Assembly: GCA_013396525.1 (NCBI GenBank)
Contig: VWYX01000850.1
Location: 92,790 to 156,789 of the forward strand
Reading direction: 5' to 3'
DNA from: Chaetorhynchus papuensis
Taxonomy: Eukaryota > Chordata > Aves > Passeriformes > Rhipiduridae
DNA length: 64,000 bases
The notes beneath the pieces are model-generated. The model had not been told where the DNA came from. It did no database searches and was given only the letters and a program-made list of their open reading frames with translations. Below are positions 1 through 11,200 of the stretch, in pieces. The stretch's first letter is position 1; every line of letters begins with the position of its first letter. Both the position numbers and the translations under genes were made by a program.

Positions 1-130
1 ATGGTTCAGGCCGCCCCAATGGCAGAACGCGGCGCAGGCGGCCTAGGGGCAGCGCGCATGCGCAGCAGCAGGGCCGAGCCGGCGTAGGCGGGACGGGGCT
101 CGCTCAGGGGATGGGCGGGGTGTGGGGGCT
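1..130 (-). promoter_or_regulatory. CpG-rich promoter edge, probably of the gene next to PHACTR2
   Basis: The first 130 bases are GC- and CpG-rich, in sharp contrast to the AT-rich DNA that follows. They hold a perfect NRF-1 palindrome GCGCATGCGC at 54-63, a CCAAT box at 16-20 and an Sp1-type GGGCGGGG at 113-120. This combination is typical of a TATA-less housekeeping promoter. In vertebrates LTV1, a 40S ribosome biogenesis factor, lies just downstream of PHACTR2 on the same strand, so its transcription would run off the left edge. The LTV1 assignment and the strand are inferences from synteny, because no LTV1 coding sequence is inside the window. A bidirectional promoter is also possible. 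Confidence 0.55.
54..63. promoter_or_regulatory. NRF-1 binding site (perfect palindrome)
   Basis: GCGCATGCGC is the self-complementary consensus for nuclear respiratory factor 1. It lies in the CpG-rich edge between the CCAAT box and the GC box, which makes chance occurrence less likely than in bulk DNA. Confidence 0.6.
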
Positions 131-205
131 GAGTCTGAAGGATCGGGAGTAAATAACGTGTGTTAGTATTAACAGTGTTCTGCCATGTCTGAATTCTTAT
201 TTCTG

Positions 206-600
206 ACGAGGAAAGGCTGGGGGAACTGGGCTTGTCCAGAGGAGAGACGACTGAGGGAGGACCTCATCACTGTCTATGAGCATCTAAAGGGAGTGTGTCA
301 AGAGTTTGGATCCAGGCTCGGCTCGGTGGTGCCCAGCAACAGGACAAGAGGCAACAGGTAGAAACTGATGCACAGGAAGTTCTACCTGAATATAAGGATG
401 AACCTCTTTACTGTGCGGGTGATCACACAGTGGAATAGATTGTCCAGAGAGGCTGTGGAGTCTCCCGCACTGGAAATATTCAAGAACCGTCTGGACACAA
501 TCGAGTGCCATGTGCATTAGGATAGCCCTGCTTGAGCCGGGAGGGTGGACCAGATGACCCACTGTGGTCCTTTCCAACCTGAACCATTCTGCTGTATGGT
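206..600 (+). mobile_element. CR1 LINE, 3'-end fragment, forward orientation
   Basis: The segment follows the avian CR1 3' consensus: a GGCTGGGGGAACTGGGCTTG start, GACCTCATCACTGTCTATGA, then GGACAAGAGGCAACAGG, a stretch resembling TGGAATAGATTGTCCAGAGAG, and a tail at TCCTTTCCAACCTGAACCATTC. Truncation to the 3' end is usual for CR1. The normal ATTCTATG tail repeats are reduced to a degenerate CATTCTGCTGTATGG. Several base changes and small gaps show that it is old and not mobile. It sits between the CpG-rich edge and PHACTR2. Confidence 0.85.
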
Positions 601-2965
601 ACTGTAGCTGTATAAATTTTACCTACACCATGTAGTGGGCTGTGTGCAAACACAGGCATTCATGTATGGGCTCCTTGCTAAAAAAAAAAGTATGCTTGGT
701 ATTTTAGAACCTGCCTTGTCGCTTTTCAAAAGAAAGTGTAAAACACAGAAGGAGCAGGTTTTTTCCATGTGCTTACAGGTAAATAAAACAGTAACAGCTA
801 GGAAGAGGTTTTCACTGAAAATTCAGAAAAGTTATCCATATTGTGTATGTGTATGTATGCAGCTAAATATATATGCATACACGTACCTTAAAATATTAGC
901 TTTTAATTTTTTTTAAAAAAATACTTGGGTGGATTTCATTGGTTTTCAGTAGGTGTCACTAAAGCTCCAAAAGAACCCAGATTTTCACTCTTCTGGCTGC
1001 TGTTTTCTGAAGTCTTGAATCTTTATCAGGTTTAATCATACCCCTCTTAAAGAAATGCATAATCTAATCTGATCCACTCCATCAGTTGGAATAACTCCTG
1101 TACTCAGAGGATTCCGATTATCTCAGCATATATGTGTGCAAAGGCTGGGCTTTCCTCTGACTTGCAGAAAGTGCCCGGTGAGTGCCTTGTTGCTGTCAGC
1201 CATGTGCGGGTGTGGTACACGCCCCGCGGCACAAGGAGGTCAGCAATGACCCCTCCTGGGCTGCAGGCTGCCAATGGACTTTTCATGACTGCACCCAACA
1301 GCGACAACTCCGTCCCTATAGTATGTCTGTACTGCAGACCCAGCGACAGCTGGAATAGCAGAGATGGATTTTCACAAGGAAATTAAGATCAGAATCACTC
1401 AGCTGTTGAAAACACAGTGCTTAGCATTTATTTGTGGGGTAATGATGTAGATTAGATTACTCCTTATTGCTTCCAAGTCCCTGACATGCCTCTGGCATCC
1501 ATGGAAGTGCATGTACATAGACCTGGTGACAGGATTACACTTCACAGTCCCCTAAAACTGGTGACCTCCATATCTATTGGTGGCGGTACTGGCTTTCCAC
1601 ATGTCCCATATCTGGTCTAGGAGCATTGTATCAGTTTGGATGTGGGAGAAATTAGCTTTTGCTCTCAGCTCTGTTGTTAAGTCAGCTGTTTCCTAAGTGT
1701 AAGATCAGTTTACCTGTTCATACGTTTTTCAGGTGATGTTACTGGACTATATTCATGTGCCTATGTGTGTATGTATATACACACTACATTACAGATAAAA
1801 CCTCAGGAAGCAGCTATCATTAATTTGTAACAATTACAGTTACTTTCATTCAGAGATATCACACATCTGTGTAAAATGCAGTATCAGATCTGCCACTTCT
1901 TTAGAGTTACCGTTGTCAATCACACTGAGCCAAGTAGATGTATTCATTTTATAATTGTTATTTAAAATCCACCCTGCGTAAGCTGAAAAGTTATCAGTAT
2001 TGATTCTCCACAGCCTTCTGTCTTTTTAATGTAATGAAACATGTGGAAAGTATTTTTAAAATGGAAAGCAATTCTAAGCTGATACTGTTTTAGATACATT
2101 TTTTGTAGTTACCAGTAACTATTTAGCATGATGGGCAGTGGGGAACCAAGGCTTGAATTTTGTTTGCCTTTCTTTACTTGTTAGTAGGAACATTTAATGC
2201 AATTAAAGGAAGTTACTTAAAGAATAATTTGTTCCTATTTTTAATCAAAAGAATAGAAACAAGAAAGTCTAAGAACTGGCCCAGTGTGTATTAATAGGTG
2301 ACACTCTATATGCGAAATTTTTTATTCCAATGAATTCACATGAAAATTCCATTTCAGGTGACTGGGGCCACTTTAAAGTCTGTTCACCAAGTAAGAACCT
2401 TCTGGCTTTACTGGACCCTCATAAGACCCTGGTGGAGCTTAGCAGCCCTCACTGGTGTGGACGTGTGATTGAGCCCTCCTTGCTGGAGCCATCGCTGCGC
2501 AGTGTCCGTGTGGATGTGCTTGGAAGAGGCAGTGATGGTGTGCAATGATTCCTGCTGCTGGGCCTGCCCCAGTGCATTGCAGCTCTGCCAGAGAAATACA
2601 GGCTCACGATCTCCCAGTGTTTAAGGTACTCTTGGGTCCAAAGCAAGGCACACGAATGTTGCCATGATTCACTCTTTGAGCTGTTGTGCCGCAGAACGCA
2701 GGGGAGGGACACAAACTTATCAGCTCCTGTGTGTACAGTGGTGTCTGTGCTCTACAGTCTTCTTGTGCCTCTCCCAGATTTGCAGTTTGGTCATAAATGG
2801 AATTCTATTTTTTTTTAGAGACCCCCTCCCCAAAACCTAAGAGCTATTTGCAGGCAATTGAGCATGTGCCACCTCCACACCCTTCCCAGCCTGCTGATGC
2901 AGTCAGATGCCCGTTCAAACAAGCCATGGATGTATTTTTGTTTCAAATCACACCAACTAAAATAA
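601..2965. other. Intergenic DNA, nothing recognised
   Basis: This stretch lies between the CR1 fragment and the inferred end of the PHACTR2 3' UTR. It contains short open frames (up to about 90 codons) with no family resemblance, short alternating TATG/TGTG runs near 835-885 and 1755-1790, and a moderately GC-rich patch at about 2340-2770. AATAAA-type hexamers on the minus strand at 1427-1432 and 2321-2326 could be further poly(A) signals if the transcript is longer than proposed. Confidence 0.5.
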
Positions 2966-2986
2966 TAATCCAAAACACAGTATTTC

Positions 2987-2992
2987 TTTAAT
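2987..2992 (-). terminator. PHACTR2: Candidate distal poly(A) signal of PHACTR2 (ATTAAA)
   Basis: On the minus strand an ATTAAA hexamer (the commonest variant signal) is followed about 25-45 bases later by a GT-rich element containing GTTGGTGTGATTTG, the expected layout of a cleavage site at about 2965-2977. The base composition also changes here, from AT-rich on the gene side to more GC-rich beyond it. An AATAAA at 3264-3269 is an alternative signal slightly upstream. No transcript data support the choice. Confidence 0.4.
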
Positions 2993-3602
2993 TCCAAAAT
3001 TTATACAAGTTTACAAATCAATATACCACCACACAAAGTAGTGAAAGGAAGAGGAGATATGTTTAGCAACATTTTACTATATCATAACAATGTTCAAATA
3101 CTGTTAAATTTGACATAGTATTGTAAGATTTTTTTAATATAAAGAATTAATGCTTGAACAAGAAGATACAGATAATACCATTACTTTCTTTGTTTCTATC
3201 CAATGCAATATGTAGCAATACGTAGAAAATATTGGTGAAATGCTGTATCTAATTCATATGAGCTTTATTTCCATTAAAAACTTGAAACAAAGTGGGAACA
3301 CAAAGTGAAACAAGACCTTATTAATTTTAAAAGTTAATAAATAGAAATCTGTTTGAACATTACAGCAAATATATGTTATTTTCACTCCAGTTCTCCCTTT
3401 CTCTCTATAGATACAGTTCCATAAGTTTTGGTGGGTTTTTTTTTTTAGATTTAGATTTAGGCAAGAGGCAAGTTTATCCATCCTTTTTTTCTTCACCCTG
3501 AGTACATTTTCAGTTTAGTTTACAGCAGTGGCACAGGTCTTAACTCCTGAAGATCATTAAAAACAGAGGACATGAAAGTGTTAAAACACACGCTTCATGT
3601 GT

Positions 3603-3636
3603 ACCTGACAGTCTCATGCACCTGACAGTCTCATGC
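3603..3636. repeat. 17-bp perfect tandem duplication
   Basis: The unit ACCTGACAGTCTCATGC occurs twice, head to tail without mismatch, at 3603-3619 and 3620-3636. It lies inside the inferred 3' UTR. Perfect identity suggests a recent slippage duplication. Confidence 0.9.
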
Positions 3637-6600
3637 AAGTGTGGGCTTTTAGCTTGGTTTGCCCTACCCTGACTCCAATCCCTGCCAGCTGCAGACAGAC
3701 AGGGAGTTTTGGCTGATTTCCAGGCTGCCAGACTAGGTTAGATGTTTTCAGTCTGTGCTGGCTGGATCTTCTTGCACTTTACGATGATAAAAAGTCGGGG
3801 CTCAGGTGAGTTTATAGTCAGGTTAAGTGACTGTTAATTTGAAACAAATTCTTTGATGTAGCTGTAGTATTACAAGTTACACGTCTGAGTTTGAAGCATC
3901 TCTGCAGGAAACCAAGCACTAATTTCACCTGGAAGGAGGGGTCTAGTTTCTATAATATCAGGGATACTTCACCCCTTTGTTTCACAGCTTTCATTTGGCT
4001 TTCAAGTTAAAAAAGGGATGCTCATCTCGTGGTTTTTCCATGTCAACACTGAGGTTGTGGTGCTTCTCTAAGAGGTGCTCAGGGTGGCCAAAGGAGATGG
4101 ATGGTGGGGCTGCCCTGCCCCACACCACATCAGAGGTTAGTAAAGTCCACCACAGCAAGGGGCATGCACAACTGTAGGTAAATGATAAACCCAACAAATA
4201 AATGCAGTCTTGCAGACCTACAAGTGGCCATGAATACTTACAGTAATTTTGAAGAGATGCTGCTTCTTGTCCTACCATGTTTCAAATAACCTGTTGAAAT
4301 GGTATTTAGCTTAAATAATGATTAGCATTTAGTTTAATTTTTTTTTGTACTTGAGTCACATATATAGCACAATTAAAAAAAAATCCAATAGACTGTATTT
4401 GAGTTACAAAGATTAATATGTATTACCTGAAAGAAGAGAGAGATGAGATACTCTGGAACCACTTCAATTTTTTATGTGAAGAAGAAATTAGGATTTGATT
4501 AAGCATCCATTCTTTTGCACCCACAGCAACATGCTGTGATGTGTGATTATACTGATAAATGTGACATATGAGGTCATTTCAGAAACCCCTACTTCAAGCT
4601 GCTCATTTTCTCTTTGTGTGGATGTAGACATCTGAGTTCATATCTGACTCTGTGGAACATAGGTATCATGTGTGTAATGTTTGTGATATATTGTGGATGA
4701 TATTTAAATGATTTGTCCAACTTGATAAAAATTATCATACTGATCCCTCTTAGCCATCTGGACTGTACCATACTCTGCATCAAGTGTGTTATTTTTTCTT
4801 CGCCTTTTTAACATCTTTTTACTTTTTACTCTAGGATTGCTCACTCATGAATTTCTCAGGACTCATCCTGATTCTTCCCTTCTAACATGCATGCAGCACC
4901 ATAACAGGTATGTGATCTAGTGTTTCCAATGGGTTGTTGATGCAACTGGAAGACATTTGAAATCATCAATACAGAGGACTAGGAGATGCAGCAGCAATTG
5001 ACTTCAGGCTTCTCAATAAGGTAAAGCAAAGTTGCATCATTGCACATGGTGTCATACTAAATTCTCATTATTTTTTATGGCATGGACAACACTTTACAGC
5101 AGTTGTTTTTCTGCCAGGTGATATTTAGAATATAAAAATAGTATATGCAATTCTATGTCTGTGTATGGGTACAATCAGCAATGGATAGTTTATAGTTCTA
5201 ATTCTGCAAGTATACCACATAAGTTTTTCTGTTAAGTTCCAATAAAGGCAACTCTTTTTGTCCAGTTACATAAATATGCTTAATTACTTTGCTGAACTGT
5301 GGGCCAAAGAATGCATCTGATTATTATCAAAATAGTAAGAAATTAAGAATTAACTCAGCATCTCTACCAAGGCTAGTGTTCTGCATCTAGCAATGGCTTG
5401 TAGTGAATACTTTAAAAAAAGCCCTCCGACCCCAGGAGGAGGATAGGGAAAGCCTAAGTGATACCTCACCTAGGCATCCTCATTTCTTATGACATAACTT
5501 CAGCTTGAAGAAGTCTGAGCCAGAAGCTGTATCCTCATCTTTGTGTTTTACCTCTTAAAATGAAAAGGTTGGCACATGACTTTCCATCCGTACTCCAGGC
5601 CTAGTATAGAGGAATATCTTCTTGCAAAGTCAATTTTTTCACTTCATCATAAGAGTGTAACAAGTTTTAGTTTGCTTATGTAACCTGTTTGTACCTTGGC
5701 ATGATGGTGGAGCTACTGTCTTATATAAAGTATTTATAGTCTGACCTTACCTTTGTCCGAGTTATTCCGCCTGTGCAACAGCTGTCTTTCTGCCTTCAGT
5801 ATCCTGGCTGCTTTCAAATGTTTCAACGTGATTAAGGCAACATTGAGATCTATTTAATTGCTCCACTCATTTCCTTTGAAGTGAAATACTGTGTTTTATA
5901 CTTCAAAGTCAACATAGTAGACCTTTATACGATTTTGGACACACATTCCTAAACTTGGCAACATCAGCAAAAAAAAAGTTTAAGCAGAACTATTCTAGTG
6001 TAACTTTTAAGTTTACTCTTCAAATTCTAAAAATAAAAATTAGCATTCTATCAGGATTGCTGACAAACCTTAACTCTAATGCCCTGCTAATTCCTGTATG
6101 ATTTAGTGCCAAAGAATACATTTTCACTGCTTCCTTGATGTCAAAGTGGTGTCTCTGTATTTATAAAATGATGGGCCTTCCAGAAGCTTATTTTCTGCAA
6201 ATGGAATCCTAATGGCTCTTATTGATTCCATTAAAAAAGGAATGTGCTGCTTCCTTTTCTTCACTACAAGCATGTAGATGGCTTTTTTTTTTTTTTTATT
6301 TGGTTATTGGTATTTTGTGGCTTGTACATCATTATTTTTACTGAAGTGTAAGGGATCCTAAGTCATTTAAACCTTACCTTTTTTTAAAAAGGGTTTGCTA
6401 ATCTCTTTAAAAGCAATAGAGTGACAGAGAGTGATGGGTGTTGGAAAGTACTCTCCTGTTACTAGAAGTGTTCTTCATTAAAATAATCCACCTCATTTAT
6501 GCAAACCTGGTGTTGTTGTAAATAGTTCTAAAGAGGGATATCTAATTTTAGCCACCAAGTTGCCTTCCTGCCTTTAGGCTGACATCTCAAACAACAACCT

Positions 6601-8215
6601 TCAGTTTTATAAACTAAACACATTCCACAAGAATCTATTGCAGGTTCTGAGGTAAAAATCACATCTACACAGACCTTTTATTGCCAGAAAAAGAAATACT
6701 TACACTTCATAATTAAAAACTGAACAGGACACATAAAAGACAAAAATAAATTGTAATATGTACACATATTAGAAAGGATAAATAGCAAATATATTGTAAT
6801 ACTGCATTAAATGTATGCATGTGTGAATTCCAGACCCCCCCTCAATGTTGTGTACACTAATTCAAAGGATAAATAAGTGCTAATATAAGACAGAATTTCT
6901 TAGTGTAAACAACGCCACAGGCTTTTTAATAGACCTTTGGGCCAAATTAGAAAAACCATGTATTGCCTTTCACACTCCATACCACTTAATTTTAATAGTA
7001 CTGTATTCACATGTACAATTTCAAGATAGTATAAAAAATTATGAATCTAAGAAGCATTCTTCATACTCAACAAAAACAGGCTGGAGACACTCCAAGGATT
7101 TCCCTTTCACTTTTACAGGACCACTAGCTGAAGACATACTGATTCATCTGGGAGTTCTTCCTCAAAGCAGTGCAAGAGTCCTTAAATGTAAAAAGTTACA
7201 TTAGTAATCACTGCTCAGGCCTATTAATAAAGACTTCTGTGCCTAATTTCAATTCTGACTTTGGATTCACACTAGCATGATGTTGAAGTTGTCACCACTG
7301 CCTGCCATGGATGAAAAAGGTAATGATCCCTCTGGTTTGAATGGCAAGTGACAAACAGCAAGGAGTGTTTCTAAACACAAAGCATTTCATTGCATTCATA
7401 GTGTCACATTATTTGTCCTTCAAATCCTGTTTGTGTATTTCTGAGGATCCAGAGTATGTCAACATTAAAAAACCAAAAAATATATTACTTGTTCTGTATG
7501 AATGTTCCATGTGTTTTCCTGAAGCATGCTCACTGGGATTTAAAAAAAAGACAGTTGAGTTATACTAGGACTAATTTCTGGCAACTGTATTTACTGGCAC
7601 CAAAGAAAATGACAGTACTTCCTAAAGTACTGATGACATGAGGACTTACTGCTTGCTATCTTGTTAAGACAGGCTGCAGCCACTAAAAAAACCTACATGC
7701 ACAGTTGCTTACACTCTCAGTTTTTTTAAAAAATAATTCTTCCCACTGGCCAAGTGCATTGTTGAGCAGTCCCATCCATTCCACTTTTCTCTGTGGACTG
7801 ACAAAGTCTCTATTCCCCCAGCTCTCAGTTCTCTTCTGACCCCCCACTCCCGCTTCATTGCCCTCAGTCACAACCCTATGCAGCCCGATGAGATCCTGGT
7901 AGCAGGCTCTCCAGCGATTGTCTTCAGCACTTCCTGACTTGTGGAGCTCTGATGAAGAAGTCCACTGGCTTGTCCATGTGGGCTGGCCACAGAACCATGG
8001 TCTGTCTGGACATGGACAAATGCTTCCTGTGGTTCTCCTCCGAGACAAATCATTTGTCCATGGACAAAGATGAGGGCCACTTTCTTCATTAGCCTCAGGG
8101 TAAGCTGTAGCACACACTCATACTCAATCAAGTTCCAGTGCAATTTCAGGTCTTCAGGACGCAATGATTTCCCCAAAGAAAATTGTTACATGAAATATGG
8201 GATGTGATCAAACAG

Positions 8216-8231
8216 TTATGGACGATGAAAC
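8216..8231 (-). CDS. PHACTR2: PHACTR2 terminal coding exon (stop codon)
   Basis: After the acceptor TCTTTTCAG the exon reads G TTT CAT CGT CCA TAA, finishing an Arg codon and giving FHRP and a stop. RFHRP/RYHRP is the invariant PHACTR C-terminus and contacts PP1. Only 16 coding bases are here, so the exon is otherwise all 3' UTR. Confidence 0.95.
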
Positions 8232-11200
8232 CTGAAAAGATAAATTAAAAACCTTAGAATTATGTTATTTTAACTGACAATGACACTGATCCTCATCCTG
8301 CTCTCACAGCTGTTTCCTTTTGTTGCCCAATTATTCCTGGTTTTCCTGATCTGTGTTGGTTTAGAGTCAGACTTCTTATTCCCCGCTGTCCATCTCTGTC
8401 TATTTAGAAAACCAAACAGAGATTTGGGGTGGCTCAAGCACTGGTGTGTCACTGTCCGTCCGTGCCATTAACCTCACCGTGTGGTTCCTGGCACAGTTTT
8501 GCTTGGGTCAGCCAGTGCTTTCAGGTACTGCCTGGGCATGGCTGGGGTCAGCAGGCAAGCTGGGTATGGGGGACATCACCCTGTTCTGAGGTGAGAGGAA
8601 GAGGTTAACTGCATTAATTCAAGCTGTACCAAGCCTGCTGATCTCGGGGCCAGAGAACGGTTTCCAGTCTGTTTTGTTTGCCAATACAGATTTAGCCACA
8701 ACTGCATCCATTATTTGGGAATGCTGTCAGTAACTATTATCCGAAAAGCTTTGCTAAACCATAAAAGTTAAATTTCTGGGGGTTTAATCCTTGTGCAAAA
8801 TGAGGCTAACAAAAATTTTGTGTTTTTTTAAGTAAGCAACAAATTTTATAGCACTTCAGATGCTTTCTTCTTATTAAAAGCACTAAACTGAGGCACATGA
8901 AGGCCCAAATATACCTCACTTTTTTTAGGCTTTTAGGTAGGGTATGTATATCACTCCACATTGCCTGTATGATGGCTAGAGAAGTGGGTTGCTCCAAAAG
9001 GTTTCACCAACCTTTTCTATAATAAGTTAGGAACCTACGGCAACTGAAATTCTAAATCATGTTAAATATAATGAATCCAAGCAAAAGGGTAAGGAGGGCA
9101 CCACTATCGGGTTCTTAGCATATCTATCACCAGACATAAATCTCTGTTTAAATGGCTTAAAAAATGTATCTGTCCATGAAGTAGTAAAAGATGCAGCAGC
9201 TTGGAAAAGGTATAAGTAATGATGCATCTACACAATAGATTTACCTAAGTATTTGTTTGATATATTTTCTCTTAACAGTTCCACACATCATCCCTGTAAG
9301 TTGATTCAATGCCATACAGGGATGCATTTCTCAAATGAGGAAGGTGTGCACAAAGCCTGACATTCACAACTGTGCACCTCATCTGCTAAATGATGGTACA
9401 GAGGATTGCAAAAAAGACACAGTTTTGTATTTGTGTAGAAAAACAATATACTGGGCTATATATAGCATTTTCATTAGAAACACTTCATGAACATCTGCTA
9501 ATATGCTCCTCCCAAACTTGTATTGATTTCTCTATTTTTAGAAACTCAGTTTCTTGCATTTTGTTATGAAATAACGGAAAGAATCAGTCTAAATTACTAG
9601 GAATAGAAAACCAGTCAATTGACAGTCATTACAGTAAATGATGAACAATGTAAACCAGTGTTCTTTCTTTTCCAAGTTTCATATAAAATTCTAACATTTC
9701 AAACATATTGTAAGTGCTGATTATAATATTAAAGCATCTATATTTAATCTGAAATAATATAGGAAACCATATACTATAAACTATTTTTGTTTAGTACGCA
9801 GCTTCCTTGTTGTCTCAGTCTATCACAGAATAGCTTTGCTAATCAGGTGCCAATGCAAGTGTCTTTTGGTTTGCATTATCTCAGCGATCTCCTTGCAAAT
9901 AATTAAAGTATGAGAAATTAATTCTCTGGCTAGAGACTTCTGTTTATGGTTTTCTTAAATCCCTTTTGTTGTACCAGTCCGGTATTATGTAGCAGAAACT
10001 ACGTAATTTTAAATGAGAAGTCCCAGAGGAAATGGGATCTCTTCTTATTTTCAAAATTGCAATTGACTTAAAACATCTGCATGTTATTCTGCTCTTAATT
10101 AGCTTTTTCTAGTGTTACTCTTCTGACTTCTGTGTAGTAACTCCACAACATGACCAGTGAGACAAAAGATCATTGATGGGGAACAGAAAAAAACCAGTTT
10201 TCCTCAGGTTGAAATTCTTTCAGGACCCTACAGAATCATTGCCTATATTTAATCACAATTTGGCTGTGCCTATTTTTTGCTCCATTTTCGAAGGCCCTCC
10301 TTGAAAAAATAATTCACTTTTTAACTGTTTTGTCACGCCACTAGATTCCTGGTTCAGCTTTCAAGAACCCAGTTGTAATCAATCTCAACTGTTCTCAGAG
10401 CTCATGAAAAAATATCCAATTCTTTTTGTATGAATCATGCCTGTCTGTACTTAGGCTTCAATATTGCAATGCAACTCAAGAAACACAACAATGTAAGCAG
10501 GAGGTTGGTTTCTATACCTGCTATTTTTATTCTCTCCCTTGGGATGCTCTTTTTTTAAAAGCAGTATTTTTATATATTCTGAAAAAGATATACTACCTGC
10601 TACCTAAAGAGAAAATTACATCAGAAGCCAAATGAAAAGATATATCTCCATGTTTGAAAAGGACATTTTGTAATGGTCAGAATGCAACACTAAATTAAAA
10701 CCCTGCATCCTGGTTCATCTTCTGACTTAGGTTTGCTGTCTGTGAAACTGGTTTGAATTTTTAAAAATTACTTTGTTTATGTTGTATCCACACAGAAGTG
10801 ACTTTAAATTATTATTTTTAAAAATCCATGTTTTGGTGAGAAAGAAATCACTGAAGTTGTGAAATCAGGCAGTAAAGTAGGAGATACATGAAACACCCAT
10901 CACCTGTTATGAATTTCCCTCATGACGCACTCTTTAATTGGGTGATTCACACTCACTAGCTCAGATCCTGAGTTTGGTTGAAACAGTAGCAGGAAACAGA
11001 AGGGACCTGGCCTTAGACAATTGTTTTTATTTGACTCAATTCTCTGCGGAAGCAAAGACATTAATACTATGTACACAATGTTGGCCAACCCTAACATCAA
11101 GTTTTGCTTGCTGGTGGCAATTTTCAGTCTTTGTAACTTCCAAGAAAAATGAACACATGCCATGGAGATTACAGAAAGTGTCTCCCTCCCCCTAGGAATA

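Larger units (their letters stand above)
2970..8215 (-). other. PHACTR2: PHACTR2 3' untranslated region (inferred extent)
   Basis: The terminal exon begins at 8231 and the stop codon is at 8216-8218, so everything downstream until cleavage is 3' UTR. About 5.2 kb of mostly AT-rich sequence with no conserved coding potential follows, ending at a candidate ATTAAA signal. Mammalian PHACTR2 transcripts are also known for a multi-kilobase 3' UTR. Features inside include a T15 run at 6283-6297, a 17-bp tandem duplication at 3603-3636, an internal AATAAA on the minus strand at 6677-6682 that could give a shorter isoform, and a more GC-rich block at about 7730-8110. Open frames in this block look like chance. 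The 5' boundary is firm and the 3' boundary is uncertain. Confidence 0.55.

Noticed and set aside
7683..8117. 144-codon minus-strand open frame just after the PHACTR2 stop codon
   Set aside because: It lies in the 3' UTR, overlaps another unrelated frame at 7868-8176, and has no recognisable domain. The PHACTR2 terminal exon is fully explained without it.
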